Of a DNA stretch of 64,000 nucleotides, positions 1-12,900 are shown piece after piece. A program made the position numbers and the translations under genes. The stretch is from contig OY804589.1 in assembly GCA_963680875.1 (NCBI GenBank), forward strand, positions 3,348,001 through 3,412,000, in the 5' to 3' direction. How positions within the stretch are numbered: position 1 is the stretch's first letter; each line of letters begins with the position of its first letter. The notes under the pieces were generated by a model, which saw nothing but the letters and a program-made list of their open reading frames with translations, ran no database searches and was not told where the DNA came from. The stretch is from Bathymodiolus brooksi. Its lineage: Eukaryota > Mollusca > Bivalvia > Mytilida > Modiolidae.

Positions 1-119
1 TTAGTCAAACCTGCTTTAGTGACCACCTCTATTAAGTTAAAGTCAAATCTGCTTTAGTGACCACCTCTATTAAGTTACAATCAAACCTGCTTTAGTGACC
101 ACTCTATTAAGTTACAATC

Positions 120-200
120 AAACTTGCTTTCGTGACCACCTCTATTAAGTTATACAGTCAAACCTGCTTTAGGGAACACCTCTATTAAGTTAGTCAAACC
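120..200 (+). repeat. CpG-bearing monomer cassette TTTCGTG plus TTATACAG / AGGGAACACC (first of 28 copies)
   Basis: A monomer with ACTTGCTTTCGTGACC is always followed by a 40-bp TTATACAG monomer with TTTAGGGAACACC. I counted 28 copies, near 0.12, 2.25, 3.12, 5.14, 7.04, 9.03, 10.90, 13.85, 15.35, 17.25, 18.76, 19.81, 21.57, 23.58, 25.87, 35.75, 38.15, 39.49, 42.10, 44.58, 46.83, 49.19, 50.81, 52.98, 55.53, 56.69, 58.86 and 61.41 kb. It is the main recurrent CpG of an otherwise nearly CpG-free array and serves as a phase marker for the higher-order units. Confidence 0.85.
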
Positions 201-600
201 TGCTTTAGTGACCACCTCTATTAAGTAATAGTCAAACCTGCTTTAGTGACCACCTCTATTAAGTAATAGTCCCACCTGCTTTAGTGACCACCTCTATTAA
301 GTTAAAGTCAAACCTGTTTAGTGACCACCTCTATTAAGTTACAGTCAAGCCTGCTTTAGTGACCACCTCTATTAAGTTACAGTCAAGCCTGCTTTAGTGA
401 CCACCTCTATTAAGTTACAGTCAAACCTACTTTAGTGACCACATCTATTAAGTTATAGTCAAACCTACTTTAGTGACCACCACCTCTATTAAGTTACATG
501 CAAACCTGTTTTAGTGACCACCTCTATTAAGAAATAGTCAAACCGGCTTTAGTGACCTTCTTTATTAAGTTACAGTCAAACCTGATTTACTGACCACCTC

Positions 601-619
601 TATTACATTTTAAGTAATA
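601..619 (+). repeat. 7-bp insertion monomer variant with a 6-bp inverted repeat (first of 12 copies)
   Basis: A CATTTTA insertion in the linker creates TATTAC, a 7-base spacer ATTTTAA, and GTAATA, a perfect 6-bp inverted repeat. The same variant starts at 601, 5578, 9399, 14294, 15793, 22010, 26349, 34693, 36234, 49676, 51334 and 57214. It is almost always preceded by a CTGATTTACTGACC monomer and followed by a TCAACCC monomer with a shortened GACCTCTATT end. The copies descend from one insertion event that then spread with the higher-order blocks. The hairpin potential is visible, but a function is not implied. Confidence 0.85.
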
Positions 620-2137
620 CTGTCAAATTTGCTTTAGTGACCACCTCTATTAAGTTACAGTCAACCCTGCTTTAGTGACCTCTATTAAGTTAGTCAAACC
701 TGCTTTGTGACCACCTTTATTAAGTTAGTCAAACCTGCTTTAGTGACCACCTCTATTAAGTTACAGTCAAAACTGATTTAGTGACCACCCCTATTAGGTT
801 ATACAGTCAAATCTGCTTTAGTGACCACCTCTATTAAGTTACAATCAAACCTGCCTTAGTGACCACCTCTATTAGGTTATAGTCAAATCTGCTTTAGTGA
901 CCACCTCCATTAAGTTACAGTGAAACCTGCTCTAGTGACCACCTCTATTAATTTAGTCAAACCTGCATTAGTGATCACCTCTATTAAGTTAGTCAAACCT
1001 GCTTTAGTGACCACCTCTATTAAGTTAGTCAAGCCTGCTTTAGTGACCACCTCTATTAAGTTAGTCAAACCTGCTTTAGTGACCACCTCTATTAAGTAAT
1101 ACAGGCAAGCCTGCTTTAGTGACCACCTCTATTAAGTTAGTCAAGCCTGCTTTAGTGACCACCTCTATTAAGTTAGTCAAACCTACTTTAGTGACCACCT
1201 CTATTAAGTTAGTCAAACCTGCTTTAGTGACCACCTCTATTAAGTAACAGTCAAACATGCTTTAGTGACCACCTCTATTAAGTTAGTCAAACCTGCTTTA
1301 GAGACCACCTCTATTAAGTTAGTCAAACCTTCTTTAGTGATCACCTCTATTAAGCTACAGTCAAACCTGCTTTACTGACCACCTCTATTAAGTTAGTCAA
1401 ACCTGCTTTAGTGGCCACCTCTATTAAGTTAGTCAAACCTGCTTTAGTGACCACCTCTATTAAGTTAGTCAAACCTGCTTTAGTGCCCACCTCTATTAAG
1501 TTAGTCAAACCTGCTTTAGTGATCACCTCTATTAAGTTACAGTCAAACCTGCTTTACTGACCACCTCTATTAAGTTAGTCAAACCTGTTTTAGTGGCCAC
1601 CTCTATTAAGTTAGTCAAACCTGCTTTAGTGACCACCTCTATTAAGTTAGTTAAACCTGCTTTAGAGACCACCTCTATTAAGTTAGTCAAACCTGCTTTA
1701 GTGACCACCTCTATTAAGTTACAGTCAAACCTGCTGTAGTGACCACATCTATTAAGCTAGTCAAACCTGCTTTAGTGACCACCTCTATTAAGTAATACAG
1801 TCAAACCTGCTTTAGTGACCACCTCTATTAAGTTACAGTCAAACCTGTTTTAGTGACCACCTCTATTAAGTAATACAGTCAAACCTGCTTTAGTGACCAC
1901 CTCTATTAAGTTAGTCAAACCTGCTTTAGTGACCACCTCTATTAAGTTACAGTCAAACCTGATTTAGTGACCATCTCTATTAAGTTAGTCAAACCTGCTT
2001 TAGTGATCACCTCTATTAAGTTACAGTCAAACCTGCTGTAGTGAGCACCTCTATTAAGTTAGTCAAACCTGCTTTAGTGACCACCTCTATTAAGTTAGTC
2101 AAACCTGCTTTAGTGACCACCTCTATTAAGTTAGTCA

Positions 2138-2659
2138 AACCTGCTTTAGTGACCACCTCTATTAAGTTATAGTCAAACCTGCTTTAGTGACCACCTCTAT
2201 TAAGTTACAATCAAACCTGCTTTAGTCACCACCTCTATTAAGTTACAATCAAACTTGCTTTCGTGACCACCTCTATTAAGTTATACAGTCAAACCTGCTT
2301 TAGGGAACACCTCTATTAAGTTAGTCAAACCTGCTTTAGTGACCACCTCTATTAAGTAATAGTCAAACCTGCTTTAGTGACCACCTCTATTAAGTAATAG
2401 TCCAACCTGCTTTAGTGACCACCTCTATTAAGTTAAAGTCAAACCTGCTTTAGTGACCACCTCTATTAAGTTACAGTCAAGCCTGCTTTAGTGACCACCT
2501 CTATTAAGTTATAGTCAAGCCTGCTTTAGTGACCACCTCTATTAAGTTACAGTCAAACCTGCTTTAGTGACCACATCTATTAAGTTATAGTCAAACCTGC
2601 TTTAGTGACCACCTCTATTAAGCTACAGTCAAACCGGCTTTAGTGACCACCTCTATTAA
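2138..2659 (+). repeat. Duplicated satellite segment, copy 1 of the 866-bp offset pair
   Basis: This 522-bp stretch recurs at 3004-3525 with the same order of linker variants (TTATAG, TTACAA, TTACAA, TTATACAG, TTAG, TAATAG, TAATAG with TCCAACC, TTAAAG, then two TCAAGCC monomers). Copy 1 has TTTAGTCACCACC where copy 2 has GACCACTGCTATTGAG. Outside the ends, the flanking monomers belong to other variant types. Confidence 0.8.
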
Positions 2660-3003
2660 ATTAGTCAAACATGCTTTAGTGACCACCTTTATTAAGTTAG
2701 TCAAACCTGCTTTAGTGACCACCTCTATTAAGTTAGTCTAACCCGCTTTACTGACCACCTCTATTAAGTTACAGTCAAACCTGATTTAGTGACCACCTCT
2801 ATTAAGTTAGTCAAACCTGCTTTAGTGATCACCTCTATTAAGTTACAGTCAAGCCTGCTTTAGTGACCACCTCTATTAAGTTACAATCAAGCCTGCTTTA
2901 GTGACCACCTCTATTAAGCTACAGTCAAACCTGATTTAGTGACCACCTCTATTAAGTAATATTCAAACCTGCTTTAAGGACCACCTCTATTAAGTAATAG
3001 TCC

Positions 3004-3525
3004 AACCTGCTTTAGTGACCACCTCTATTAAGTTATAGTCAAACCTGCTTTAGTGACCACCTCTATTAAGTTACAATCAAACCTGCTTTAGTGACCACTG
3101 CTATTGAGTTACAATCAAACTTGCTTTCGTGACCACCTCTATTAAGTTATACAGTCAAACCTGCTTTAGGGAACACCTCTATTAAGTTAGTCAAACCTGC
3201 TTTAGTGACCACCTCTATTAAGTAATAGTCAAACCTGCTTTAGTGACCACCTCTATTAAGTAATAGTCCAACCTGCTTTAGTGACCACCTCTATTAAGTT
3301 AAAGTCAAACCTGCTTTAGTGACCACCTCTATTAAGTTACAGTCAAGCCTGCTTTAGTGACCACCTCTATTAAGTTATAGTCAAGCCTGCTTTAGTGACC
3401 ACCTCTATTAAGTTACAGTCAAACCTGCTTTAGTGACCACATCTATTAAGTTATAGTCAAACCTGCTTTAGTGACCACCTCTATTAAGCTACAGTCAAAC
3501 CGGCTTTAGTGACCACCTCTATTAA
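3004..3525 (+). repeat. Duplicated satellite segment, copy 2 of the 866-bp offset pair
   Basis: This is the partner of 2138-2659. It carries the TGCTATTGAG form of the monomer that precedes the CpG-bearing TTTCGTG monomer. That form is also seen near 5.12, 13.83, 15.33, 18.75 and 21.55 kb, so the copy may have been patched by exchange with those blocks. Confidence 0.8.
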
Positions 3526-6500
3526 GTTAGTCTAACCCGCTTTACTGACCACCTCTATTAAGTTAGTCAAACCTGCTTTAGTGACCACCTCTATTAAGTT
3601 ACAAGCAAACCTGATTTAGTGACCACCTCTATTAAGTTAGTCAAACCTGCTTTAGTGACCACCTCTATTAAGTTAGTCAAACCTTCTTTAGTGACCCCCT
3701 CTATTAAGTTAGTCAAACCTGCTTTATTGACCACCTCTATTAAGTTACAGTCAAACCTGCTTTAGTGACCACCTCTATTAAGTTACAGTCAAACCTGCTT
3801 TAGTGACCACCTCTATTAAGTAATACAGTCAAGCCTTCTTTAGTGACCACCTCTATTAAGTTACAGTCAAATCTGCTTTAGTGACCACCTCTATTAAGTA
3901 ATAGTCAAACCTGCTTTAGTGACAAACCTCTATTAAGTTACAGTCAAACCTGCTGTAGTGACCACCTCTATTAAGTTAGTAAAACCTGCTTTTGTGACCA
4001 CCTCTATTAAGTTAGTAAAACCTGCTTTAGTGACCACCTCTATTAAGTTAGTCAAACCTGCTTTAGTGACCACCTCTATTAAGCTATAGTCAAACCTGCT
4101 TTTGTGACCACCTCTATTAATTTACAATCAAACCTGCTTTAGTGACCACCTCTATTAATGTACAGTCAAACCTGCTTTTTGACCACCTCTATTAAGTTAC
4201 AGTCAAACCTGCTTTAGTGACCACCTCTATTAAGTTATACAGTCAAACCTGCTTTAGTGAACACCTCTATTAAGTTAGTCAAACCTGCTTTAGTGACCAC
4301 ATCTATTAAGCTACAGTCTAACCTGCTTTACTGACCACCTCTATTAAGTTAGTCAAACCTGCTTTAGTGACCACCTCTATTAAGTTAGTCAAACCTGCAT
4401 TAGTGATCACCTCTATTAAGTTACAGTCAAACCGCCTTTACTGACCACCTCTATTAAGTTAGTCAAACCTGCTTTAGTGGCCACCTCTATTAAGTTAGTC
4501 AAACCTGCTTTAGAGACCACCTCTATTAAGTTAGTCAAACCTGCTTTAGTGACCACCTCTATTAAGTTACAGTCAAACCTGCAGTAGTGACCACCTCTAT
4601 TAAGCTAGTCAAACCTGCTTTAGTGACCACCTCTATTAAGTAATACAGTCAAACCTGCTTTAGTGCCCACCTCTATTAAGTTACAGTCAAACCTGTTTTA
4701 GTGACCACCTCTATTAAGTTACAGTCAAACCTGTTTTAGTGACCACCTCTATTAAGTAATACAGTCAAACCTGCTTTAGTGACCACCTCTATTAAGTTAG
4801 TCAAACCTGCTTTAGTGACCACCTCTATTAAGTTACAGTCAAACCTGATTTAGTTACCACCTCTATTAAGTTAGTCAAACCTGCTTTAGTGATCACCTCT
4901 ATTAAGTTACAGTCAAACCTGCTGTAGTGACTACCTCTATTAAGTTAGTCAAACCTGCTTTAGTGACCACCTCTATTAAGTTAGTCAAACCTGCTTTAGT
5001 GACCACCTCTATTAAGTTAGTCAAACCTGCTTTAGTGACCACCTCTATTAAGTTATAGTCAAACCTGCTTTAGTGACCACCTCTATTAAGTTACAATCAA
5101 ACCTGCTTTAGTGACCACTGCTATTGAGTTACAATCAAACTTGCTTTCGTGACCACCTCTATTAAGTTATACAGTCAAACCTGCTTTAGGGAACACCTCT
5201 ATTAAGTTAGTCAAACCTGCTTTAGTGACCACCTCTATTAAGTAATAGTCAAACTTGCTTTAGTGACCACCTCTATTAAGTAATAGTCCAACCTGCTTTA
5301 GTGACCACCTCTATTAAGTTAAAGTCAAACCTGCTTTAGTGACCACCTCTATTAAGTTACAGTCAAGCCTGCTTTAGTGACCACCTCTATTAAGTTACAG
5401 TCAAGCCTGCTTTAGTGACCACCTCTATTAAGTTACAGTCAAACCTGCTTTAGTGACCACATCTATTAAGTTATAGTCAAACCTGCTTTAGTGACCATCT
5501 CTATTAAGAAATAGTCAAACCGGCTTTAGTGACCTTCTTTATTAAGTTACAGTCAAACCTGATTTACTGACCACCTCTATTACATTTTAAGTAATACTGT
5601 CAAATTTGCTTTAGTGACCACCTCTATTAAGTTACAGTCAACCCTGCTTTAGTGACCTCTATTAAGTTAGTCAAACCTGCTTTAGTGACCACCTCTATTA
5701 AGTTACAGTCAAACCTGATTTAGTGACCACCCCTATTAGGTTATACAGTCAAATCTGCTTTAGTGACCACCTTTATTAAGTTACAATCAAACCTGCTTTA
5801 GTGACCACCTCTATTAGGTAATAGTCAAATCTGCTTTAGTGACCACCTCCATTAAGTTACAGTGAAACCTGCTTTAGTGACCACCTCTATTAATTTAGTC
5901 AAACCTGCATTAGTGATCACCTCTATTAAATTAGTCAAACCTGCTTTAGTGACCACCTCTATTAAGTTAGTCAAGCCTGCTTTAGTGACCACCTCTATTA
6001 AGTTAGTCAAACCTGCTTTAGTGACCACCTCTATTAAGTAATACAGGCAAGCCTGCTTTAGTGACCACCTCTATTAAGTTAGTCAAGCCTGCTTTAGTGA
6101 CCACCTCTATTAAGTTAGTCAAACCTACTTTAGTGACCACCTCTATTAAGTTAGTCAAACCTGCTTTAGTGACCACCTCTATTAAGTAACAGTCAAACAT
6201 GCTTTAGTGACCACCTCTATTAAGTTAGTCAAACCTGTTTTAGAGACCACCTCTATTAAGTTAGTCAAACCTGCTTTAGTGATCACCTCTATTAAGTTAC
6301 AGTCAAACCTGCTTTACTGACCACCTCTATTAAGTTAGTCAAACCTGCTTTAGTGGCCACCTCTATTAAGTTAGTCAAACCTGCTTTAGTGACCACCTCT
6401 ATTAAGTTAGTCAAACCTGCTTTAGTGCCAACCTCTATTAAGTTATTCAAACCTGCTTTAGTGATCACCTCTATTAAGTTACAGTCAAACCTGCTTTACT

Positions 6501-6540
6501 GACCACCTATATTAAGTTAGTCAAACCTGCTTTAGTGGCC

Positions 6541-8139
6541 ACCTCTATTAAGTTAGTCAAACCTGCTTTAGTGACCACCTCTATTAAGTTACAGTCAAAC
6601 CTGCTGTAGTGACCACATCTATTAAGCTAGTCAAACCTACTTTAGTGACCACCTCTAATAAGTAATACAGTAAAACCTGCTCTAGTGACCATCTCTATTA
6701 AGTTAGTCAAACCTGCTTTAGTGACCACCTCTATTAAGTTACAGTCAAACCTGATTTAGTGACCATCTCTATTAAGTTAGTCAAACCTGATTTAGTGATC
6801 ACCTCTATTAAGTTACAGTCAAACCTGCTGTAGTGACCACCTCTATTAAGTTAGTCAAACCTGCTTTAGTGACCACCTCTATTAAGTTAGTTAAACCTGC
6901 TTTAGTGACCACCTCTATTAAGTTAGTCAAACCTGCTTTAGTGACCACCTCTATTAAGTTATAGTCAAACCTGCTTTAGTGACCACCTCTATTAAGTTAC
7001 AATCAAACCTGCTTTAGTCACCACCTCTATTAAGTTACAATCAAACTTGCTTTCGTGACCACCTCTATTAAGTTATACAGTCAAACCTGCTTTAGGGAAC
7101 ACCTGTATTAAGTTAGTCAAACCTGCTTTAGTGACCACCTCTATTAAGTAAAAGTCAAACCTGCTTTAGTGACCACCTCTATTAAGTAACAGTCCAACCT
7201 GCTTTAGTGACCACCTCTATTAAGTTAAAGTCAAACCTGCTTTAGTGACCACCTCTATTAAGTTACAGTCAAGCCTGCTTTAGTGACCACCTCTATTAAG
7301 TTACAGTCAAGCCTGCTTTAGTGACCACCTCTATTAAGTTACAGTCAAACCTGATTTAGTGACCACCTCTATTAAGTAATAGTCCAACCTGCTTTAGTGA
7401 CCACCTCTATTAAGTAATAGTCCAACCTGTTTTAGTGACCACCTCTATTAAGTTAAAGTCAAACCTGCTTTTGTGACCACCTCTATTAATTTACAATCAA
7501 ACCTGCTTTAGTGACCACCTCTATTAATGTACAGTCAAACCTGCTTTTGTGACCACCTCTATTAAGTTACAGTCAAACCTGCTTTAGTGAACACCTGTAT
7601 TAAGTTAGTCAAACCTGCTTTAGTGACCACCTCTATTAATCTACAGTCTAACCTGCTTTACTGACCACCTCTATTAAGTTAGTCAAACCTGCTTTAGTGA
7701 CCACCTCTATTAAGTTAGTCAAACCTGCTTTAGTGACCACCTCTATTAAGTTACAGTCAAACCTGCTTTACTGACCACCTCTATTAATTTAGTCAAACCT
7801 GCTTTAGTGACCACCTCTATTAAGTTAGTCAAACCTGCTTTAGTGATCACCTCTATTAAGTTACAGTCAAACCTGCTTTACTGACCACCTCTATTAAGTT
7901 AAAGTCAAACCTGCTTTAGTGACCACCTCTATTAAGTTACAGTCAAGCCTGCTTTAGTGACCACCTCTATTAAGTTACAATCAAGCTTGCTTTAGTGACC
8001 ACCTCTATTAAGTTACAGTCAAACCTGATTTAGTGACCACCTCTATTAAGTAATAGTCAAACCTGCTTTAAGGACCACCTCTATTAAGTAATAGTCCAAC
8101 CTGCTTTAGTGACCACCTCTATTAAATAATAGTCCAACC
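6541..8139 (+). repeat. Duplicated satellite segment, copy 1 of the 3857-bp offset pair
   Basis: About 1.6 kb matches 10398-11996 at a constant offset of 3857 bp. Shared rare marks include CTGCTCTAGTGACC (near 6680), linker TAAAAG (near 7150), AGTTAAACC (near 6890) and the AAATAATAG linker at the right end (8121). Copy 1 has CTCTAATAAG near 6655 where copy 2 has CTCTATTAAG. The match ends at 8140, where CCAACCAGC replaces CCAACCTGC. Confidence 0.85.
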
Positions 8140-9714
8140 AGCTTTAGTGACCACCTCTATTAATGTACAGTCAAACCTGCTTTAGTGACCACCTCTATTA
8201 AGTTATACAGTCAAACCTGCTTTAGTGAACACCTCTATTAAGTTAGTCAAACCTGATTTAGTGACCACCTCTATTAAGCTACAGTCTAACCTGCTTTACT
8301 GACCACCTCTATTAAGTTAGTCAAACCTGCTTTAGTGACCATTTCTATTAAGTTAGTCAAACCTGCTTTAGTGACCACCTCTATTAAGTTACAGTAAAAC
8401 CTGCTTTACTGACCACCTATATTAAGTTAGTCAAACCTGCTTTAGTGGCCACCTCTATTAAGTTAGTCAAACCTGCTTTAGTGACCACCTCTATTAAGTT
8501 AGTCAAACCTGCTTTAGAGACCACCTCTATTAAGTTAGTCAAACCTGCTTTAGGGACCATCTCTATTAAGTTACAGTCAAACCTGCTTTAGTGACCACCT
8601 CTATTAAGTAATACAGTCAAACTTGCTTTAGTGACCACCTCTATTAAGTTACCGTCAAACCTGTTTTAGTGACCACCTCTATTAAGTAATACAGTCAAAC
8701 CTGCTTTAGTGACCACCTCTATTAAGTTAGTCAAACCTGCTTTAGTGACCACCTCTTTTAAGTTACAGTCAAACCTGATTTAGTGACCACCTCTATTAAG
8801 TTAGTCAAACCTGCTTTTGTGATCACCTCTATTAAGTTACAGTCAAACCTGCTGTAGTGACCACCTCTATTAAGTTAGTCAAACCTGCTTTAGTGACCAC
8901 CTCTATTAAGTTAGTCAAACCTGCTTTAGTGACCACCTCTATTAAGTTAGTCAAACCTGCTTTAGTGACCACCTCTATTAAGTTACAATCAAACCTGCTT
9001 TAGTGACCACCTCTATTAAGTTACAATCAAACTTGCTTTCGTGACCACCTCTATTAAGTTATACAGTCAAACCTGCTTTAGGGAACACCTCTATTAAGTT
9101 AAAGTCAAACCTGCTTTAGTGACCACCTCTATTAAGATACAGTCAAGCCTGCTTTAGTGACCACATCTATTAAGTTACAGTCAAGCCTGCTTTAGTGACC
9201 ACCTCTATTAAGTTACAGTCAAACCTGCTTTAGTGACCACATCTATTAAGTTATAGTCTAACCTACTTTAGTGACCACCACCTCTATTAAGTTACAGTCA
9301 AACCTGTTTTAGTGACCACCTCTATTAAGAAATAGTCAAACCGGCTTTAGTGACCTCCTTTATTAAGTTACAGTCAAACCTGATTTACTGACCACCTCTA
9401 TTACATTTTAAGTAATACTGTCAAATCTGCTTTAGTGACCACCTCTATTAAGTTACAGTCAACCCTGCTTTAGTGACCTCTATTAAGTTAGTCAATTCTG
9501 CTTTGTGACCACCTTTATTAAGTTAGTCAAACCTGCTTTAGTGACCACCTCTATTAAGTTACAGACAAACTTGATTTAGTGACCACCTCTATTAAGTTAC
9601 AGTCAAACCTGCTTTAGTGACCACCTCTATTAATTTAGTCAAACCTGCATTAGTGATCACCTCTATTAAGTTAGTCAAACCTGCTTTAGTGACCACCTCT
9701 ATTAAGTTAGTCAA

Positions 9715-10412
9715 ACCTGCTTTAGTGACCACATCTATTAAGTTAGTCAAACCTGCTTTAGTGACCACCTCTATTAAGTTACAGTCAAGCCTGCTTTAGT
9801 GACCACCTCTATTAAGTTATAGTCAAGCCTGCTTTAGTGACCACCTCTATTAAGTTACAGTCAAACCTGCTTTAGTGACCACATCTATTAAGTTATAGTC
9901 AAACCTGCTTTAGTGACCACCTCTATTAAGCTACAGTCAAACCGGCTTTAGTGACCACCTCTATTAAATTAGTCAAACATGCTTTAGTGACCACCTCTAT
10001 TAAGTTAGTCAAACCTGCTTTAGTGACCACCTCTATTAAGTTAGTCTAACCCGCTTTACTGACCACCTCTATTAAGTTAGTCAAACCTGCTTTAGTGACC
10101 ACCTCTATTAAGTTAGTCAAACCTGCTTTAGTGACCACCTCTATTAAGTTAGTCAAACCTTCTTTAGTGACCCCCTCTATTAAGTTAGTCAAACCTGCTT
10201 TATTGACCACCTCTATTAAGTTACAGTCAAACCTGCTTTAGTGACCACCTCTATTAAGTTACAGTCAAATCTGCTTTAGTGACCACCTCTATTAAGTAAT
10301 AGTCAAACCTGCTTTAGTGACAAACCTCTATTAAGTTACAGTCAAACCTGCTGTAGTGACCACCTCTATTAAGTTAATAAAACCTGCTTTTGTGACCACC
10401 TCTATTAAGTTA
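9715..10412 (+). repeat. Duplicated satellite segment, copy 1 of the 2279-bp offset pair
   Basis: The segment shares an ordered run of markers with 11994-12769: ACCACATCTATTAAG, AACCGGCTTTAG, AAACATGCTTTAG, TCTAACCCGC, CCTTCTTTAGTGACCCCC, TTTATTGACC, GACAAACCTC and TTAATAAAACC. It lacks two monomers (78 bp, one 38-mer and one 40-mer) that copy 2 carries near 12540-12617, so the offset changes from 2279 to 2357 bp part way through. Confidence 0.8.
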
Positions 10413-11996
10413 GTCAAACCTGCTTTAGTGACCACCTCTATTAAGTTACAGTCAAACCTGCTGTAGTGACCACATCTATTAAGCTAGTCAAACCTACTTT
10501 AGTGACCACCTCTATTAAGTAATACAGTAAAACCTGCTCTAGTGACCACCTCTATTAAGTTAGTCAAACCTGCTTTAGTGACCACCTCTATTAAGTTACA
10601 GTCAAACCTGATTTAGTGACCATCTCTATTAAGTTAGTCAAACCTGATTTAGTGATCACCTCTATTAAGTTACAGTCAAACCTGCTGTAGTGACCACCTC
10701 TATTAAGTTAGTCAAACCTGCTTTAGTGACCACCTCTATTAAGTTAGTTAAACCTGCTTTAGTGACCACCTCTATTAAGTTAGTCAAACCTGCTTTAGTG
10801 ACCACCTCTATTAAGTTATAGTCAAACCTGCTTTAGTGACCACCTCTATTAAGTTACAATCAAACCTGCTTTAGTCACCACCTCTATTAAGTTACAATCA
10901 AACTTGCTTTCGTGACCACCTCTATTAAGTTATACAGTCAAACCTGCTTTAGGGAACACCTGTATTAAGTTAGTCAAACCTGCTTTAGTGACCACCTCTA
11001 TTAAGTAAAAGTCAAACCTGCTTTAGTGACCACCTCTATTAAGTAACAGTCCAACCTGCTTTAGTGACCACCTCTATTAAGTTAAAGTCAAACCTGCTTT
11101 AGTGACCACCTCTATTAAGTTACAGTCAAGCCTGCTTTAGTGACCACCTCTATTAAGTTACAGTCAAGCCTGCTTTAGTGACCACCTCTATTAAGTTACA
11201 GTCAAACCTGATTTAGTGACCACCTCTATTAAGTAATAGTCCAACCTGCTTTAGTGACCACCTCTATTAAGTAATAGTCCAACCTGTTTTAGTGACCACC
11301 TCTATTAAGTTAAAGTCAAACCTGCTTTTGTGACCACCTCTATTAATTTACAATCAAACCTGCTTTAGTGACCACCTCTATTAATGTACAGTCAAACCTG
11401 CTTTTGTGACCACCTCTATTAAGTTACAGTCAAACCTGCTTTAGTGAACACCTGTATTAAGTTAGTCAAACCTGCTTTAGTGACCACCTCTATTAATCTA
11501 CAGTCTAACCTGCTTTACTGACCACCTCTATTAAGTTAGTCAAACCTGCTTTAGTGACCACCTCTATTAAGTTAGTCAAACCTGCTTTAGTGACCACCTC
11601 TATTAAGTTACAGTCGAACCTGCTTTACTGACCACCTCTATTAATTTAGTCAAACCTGCTTTAGTGACCACCTCTATTAAGTTAGTCAAACCTGCTTTAG
11701 TGATCACCTCTATTAAGTTACAGTCAAACCTGCTTTACTGACCACCTCTATTAAGTTAAAGTCAAACCTGCTTTAGTGACCACCTCTATTAAGTTACAGT
11801 CAAGCCTGCTTTAGTGACCACCTCTATTAAGTTACAATCAAGCTTGCTTTAGTGACCACCTCTATTAAGTTACAGTCAAACCTGATTTAGTGACCACCTC
11901 TATTAAGTAATAGTCAAACCTGCTTTAAGGACCACCTCTATTAAGTAATAGTCCAACCTGCTTTAGTGACCACCTCTATTAAATAATAGTCCAACC
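10398..11996 (+). repeat. Duplicated satellite segment, copy 2 of the 3857-bp offset pair
   Basis: This is the partner of 6541-8139. Its left edge meets a block of a different type, with the TTAATAAAACC linker near 10375. Its right edge joins directly to the 11994-12769 segment, which copies 9715-10412. The window therefore records at least two successive exchange events here. Confidence 0.85.
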
Positions 11997-12769
11997 TGCT
12001 TTAGTGACCACATCTATTAAGTTAGTCAAACCTGCTTTAGTGACCACCTCTATTAAGTTACAGTCAAGCCTGCTTTAGTGACCACCTCTATTAAGTTATA
12101 GTCAAGCCTGCTTTAGTGACCACCTCTATTAAGTTACAGTCAAACCTGCTTTAGTGACCACATCTATTAAGTTATAGTCAAACCTGCTTTAGTGACCACC
12201 TCTATTAAGCTACAGTCAAACCGGCTTTAGTGACCACCTCTATTAAATTAGTCAAACATGCTTTAGTGACCACCTCTATTAAGTTAGTCAAACCTGCTTT
12301 AGTGACCACCTCTATTAAGTTAGTCTAACCCGCTTTACTGACCACCTCTATTAAGTTAGTCAAACCTGCTTTAGTGACCACCTCTATTAAGTTAGTTAAA
12401 CCTGCTTTAGTGACCACCTCTATTAAGTTAGTCAAACCTTCTTTAGTGACCCCCTCTATTAAGTTAGTCAAACCTGCTTTATTGACCACCTCTATTAAGT
12501 TACAGTCAAACCTGCTTTAGTGACCACCTCTATTAAGTTACAGTCAAACCTGCTTTAGTGACCACCTCTATTAAGTAATACAGTCAAGCCTTCTTTAGTG
12601 ACCACCTATATTAAGTTACAGTCAAATCTGCTTTAGTGACCACCTCTATTAAGTAATAGTCAAACCTGCTTTAGTGACAAACCTCTATTAAGTTACAGTC
12701 AAACCTGCTGTAGTGACCACCTCTATTAAGTTAATAAAACCTGCTTTTGTGACCACCTCTATTAAGTTA
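11994..12769 (+). repeat. Duplicated satellite segment, copy 2 of the 2279-bp offset pair
   Basis: This is the longer partner of 9715-10412, with two extra monomers (38 + 40 bp, including the TAATACAGTCAAGCC variant) near 12540-12617. Related marker order also appears near 3.53-4.05 kb and 19.07-19.65 kb. This makes it a recurring module of the first 20 kb. Confidence 0.75.
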
Positions 12770-12900
12770 GTAAAACCCGTTTTAGTGACCACCTCTATTA
12801 AGTTAGTCAAACCTGCTTTAGTGACCACCTCTATTAAGCTATAGTCAAACCTGCTTTTGTGACCACCTCTATTAATTTACAATCAAACCTGCTTTAGTGA

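Larger units (their letters stand above)
1..1285 (+). repeat. Higher-order block, copy of 35634-36918
   Basis: This block has the same ordered series of monomer variants as 35634-36918, at an offset of 35633 bp. Shared marks are a shortened monomer reading GACCACTCTATT (near 100), an AGTCCCACC variant (near 270), a CCACCACC insertion (near 478), the linker TTACATGC (near 495), the 7-bp insertion variant (601) and an ACAGGCAAG variant (1101). Related versions occur near 50.73-51.99 kb and 56.61-57.87 kb. The two copies diverge at about 1285 and 36918, where one continues with TTAGTC and the other with TTAAAGTC. The block begins at the window edge, so its true left end is unknown. Confidence 0.85.

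Noticed and set aside
120..160. CENP-B box, because the TTTCGTG monomer contains TTCG
   Set aside because: The required A at the tenth position and the CGGG at the end of the 17-bp box are missing. The sequence after TTCG is TGACCACCTCT.
601..619. Rho-independent terminator or attachment site at the TATTAC-ATTTTAA-GTAATA inverted repeat
   Set aside because: The stem is short and nearly all A+T, there is no T tract after it, no gene lies upstream, and the twelve copies are satellite variants.
1076..1258. 60-codon minus-strand ORF beginning MFDCYLIEVV, also at 6018, 22485, 36709, 51809 and 57689
   Set aside because: It is a satellite by-product. The ATG comes from the AAACATGC monomer variant and the frame is closed by the TAATACAG linker. 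No ribosome binding site, domain or codon bias separates it from its surroundings.
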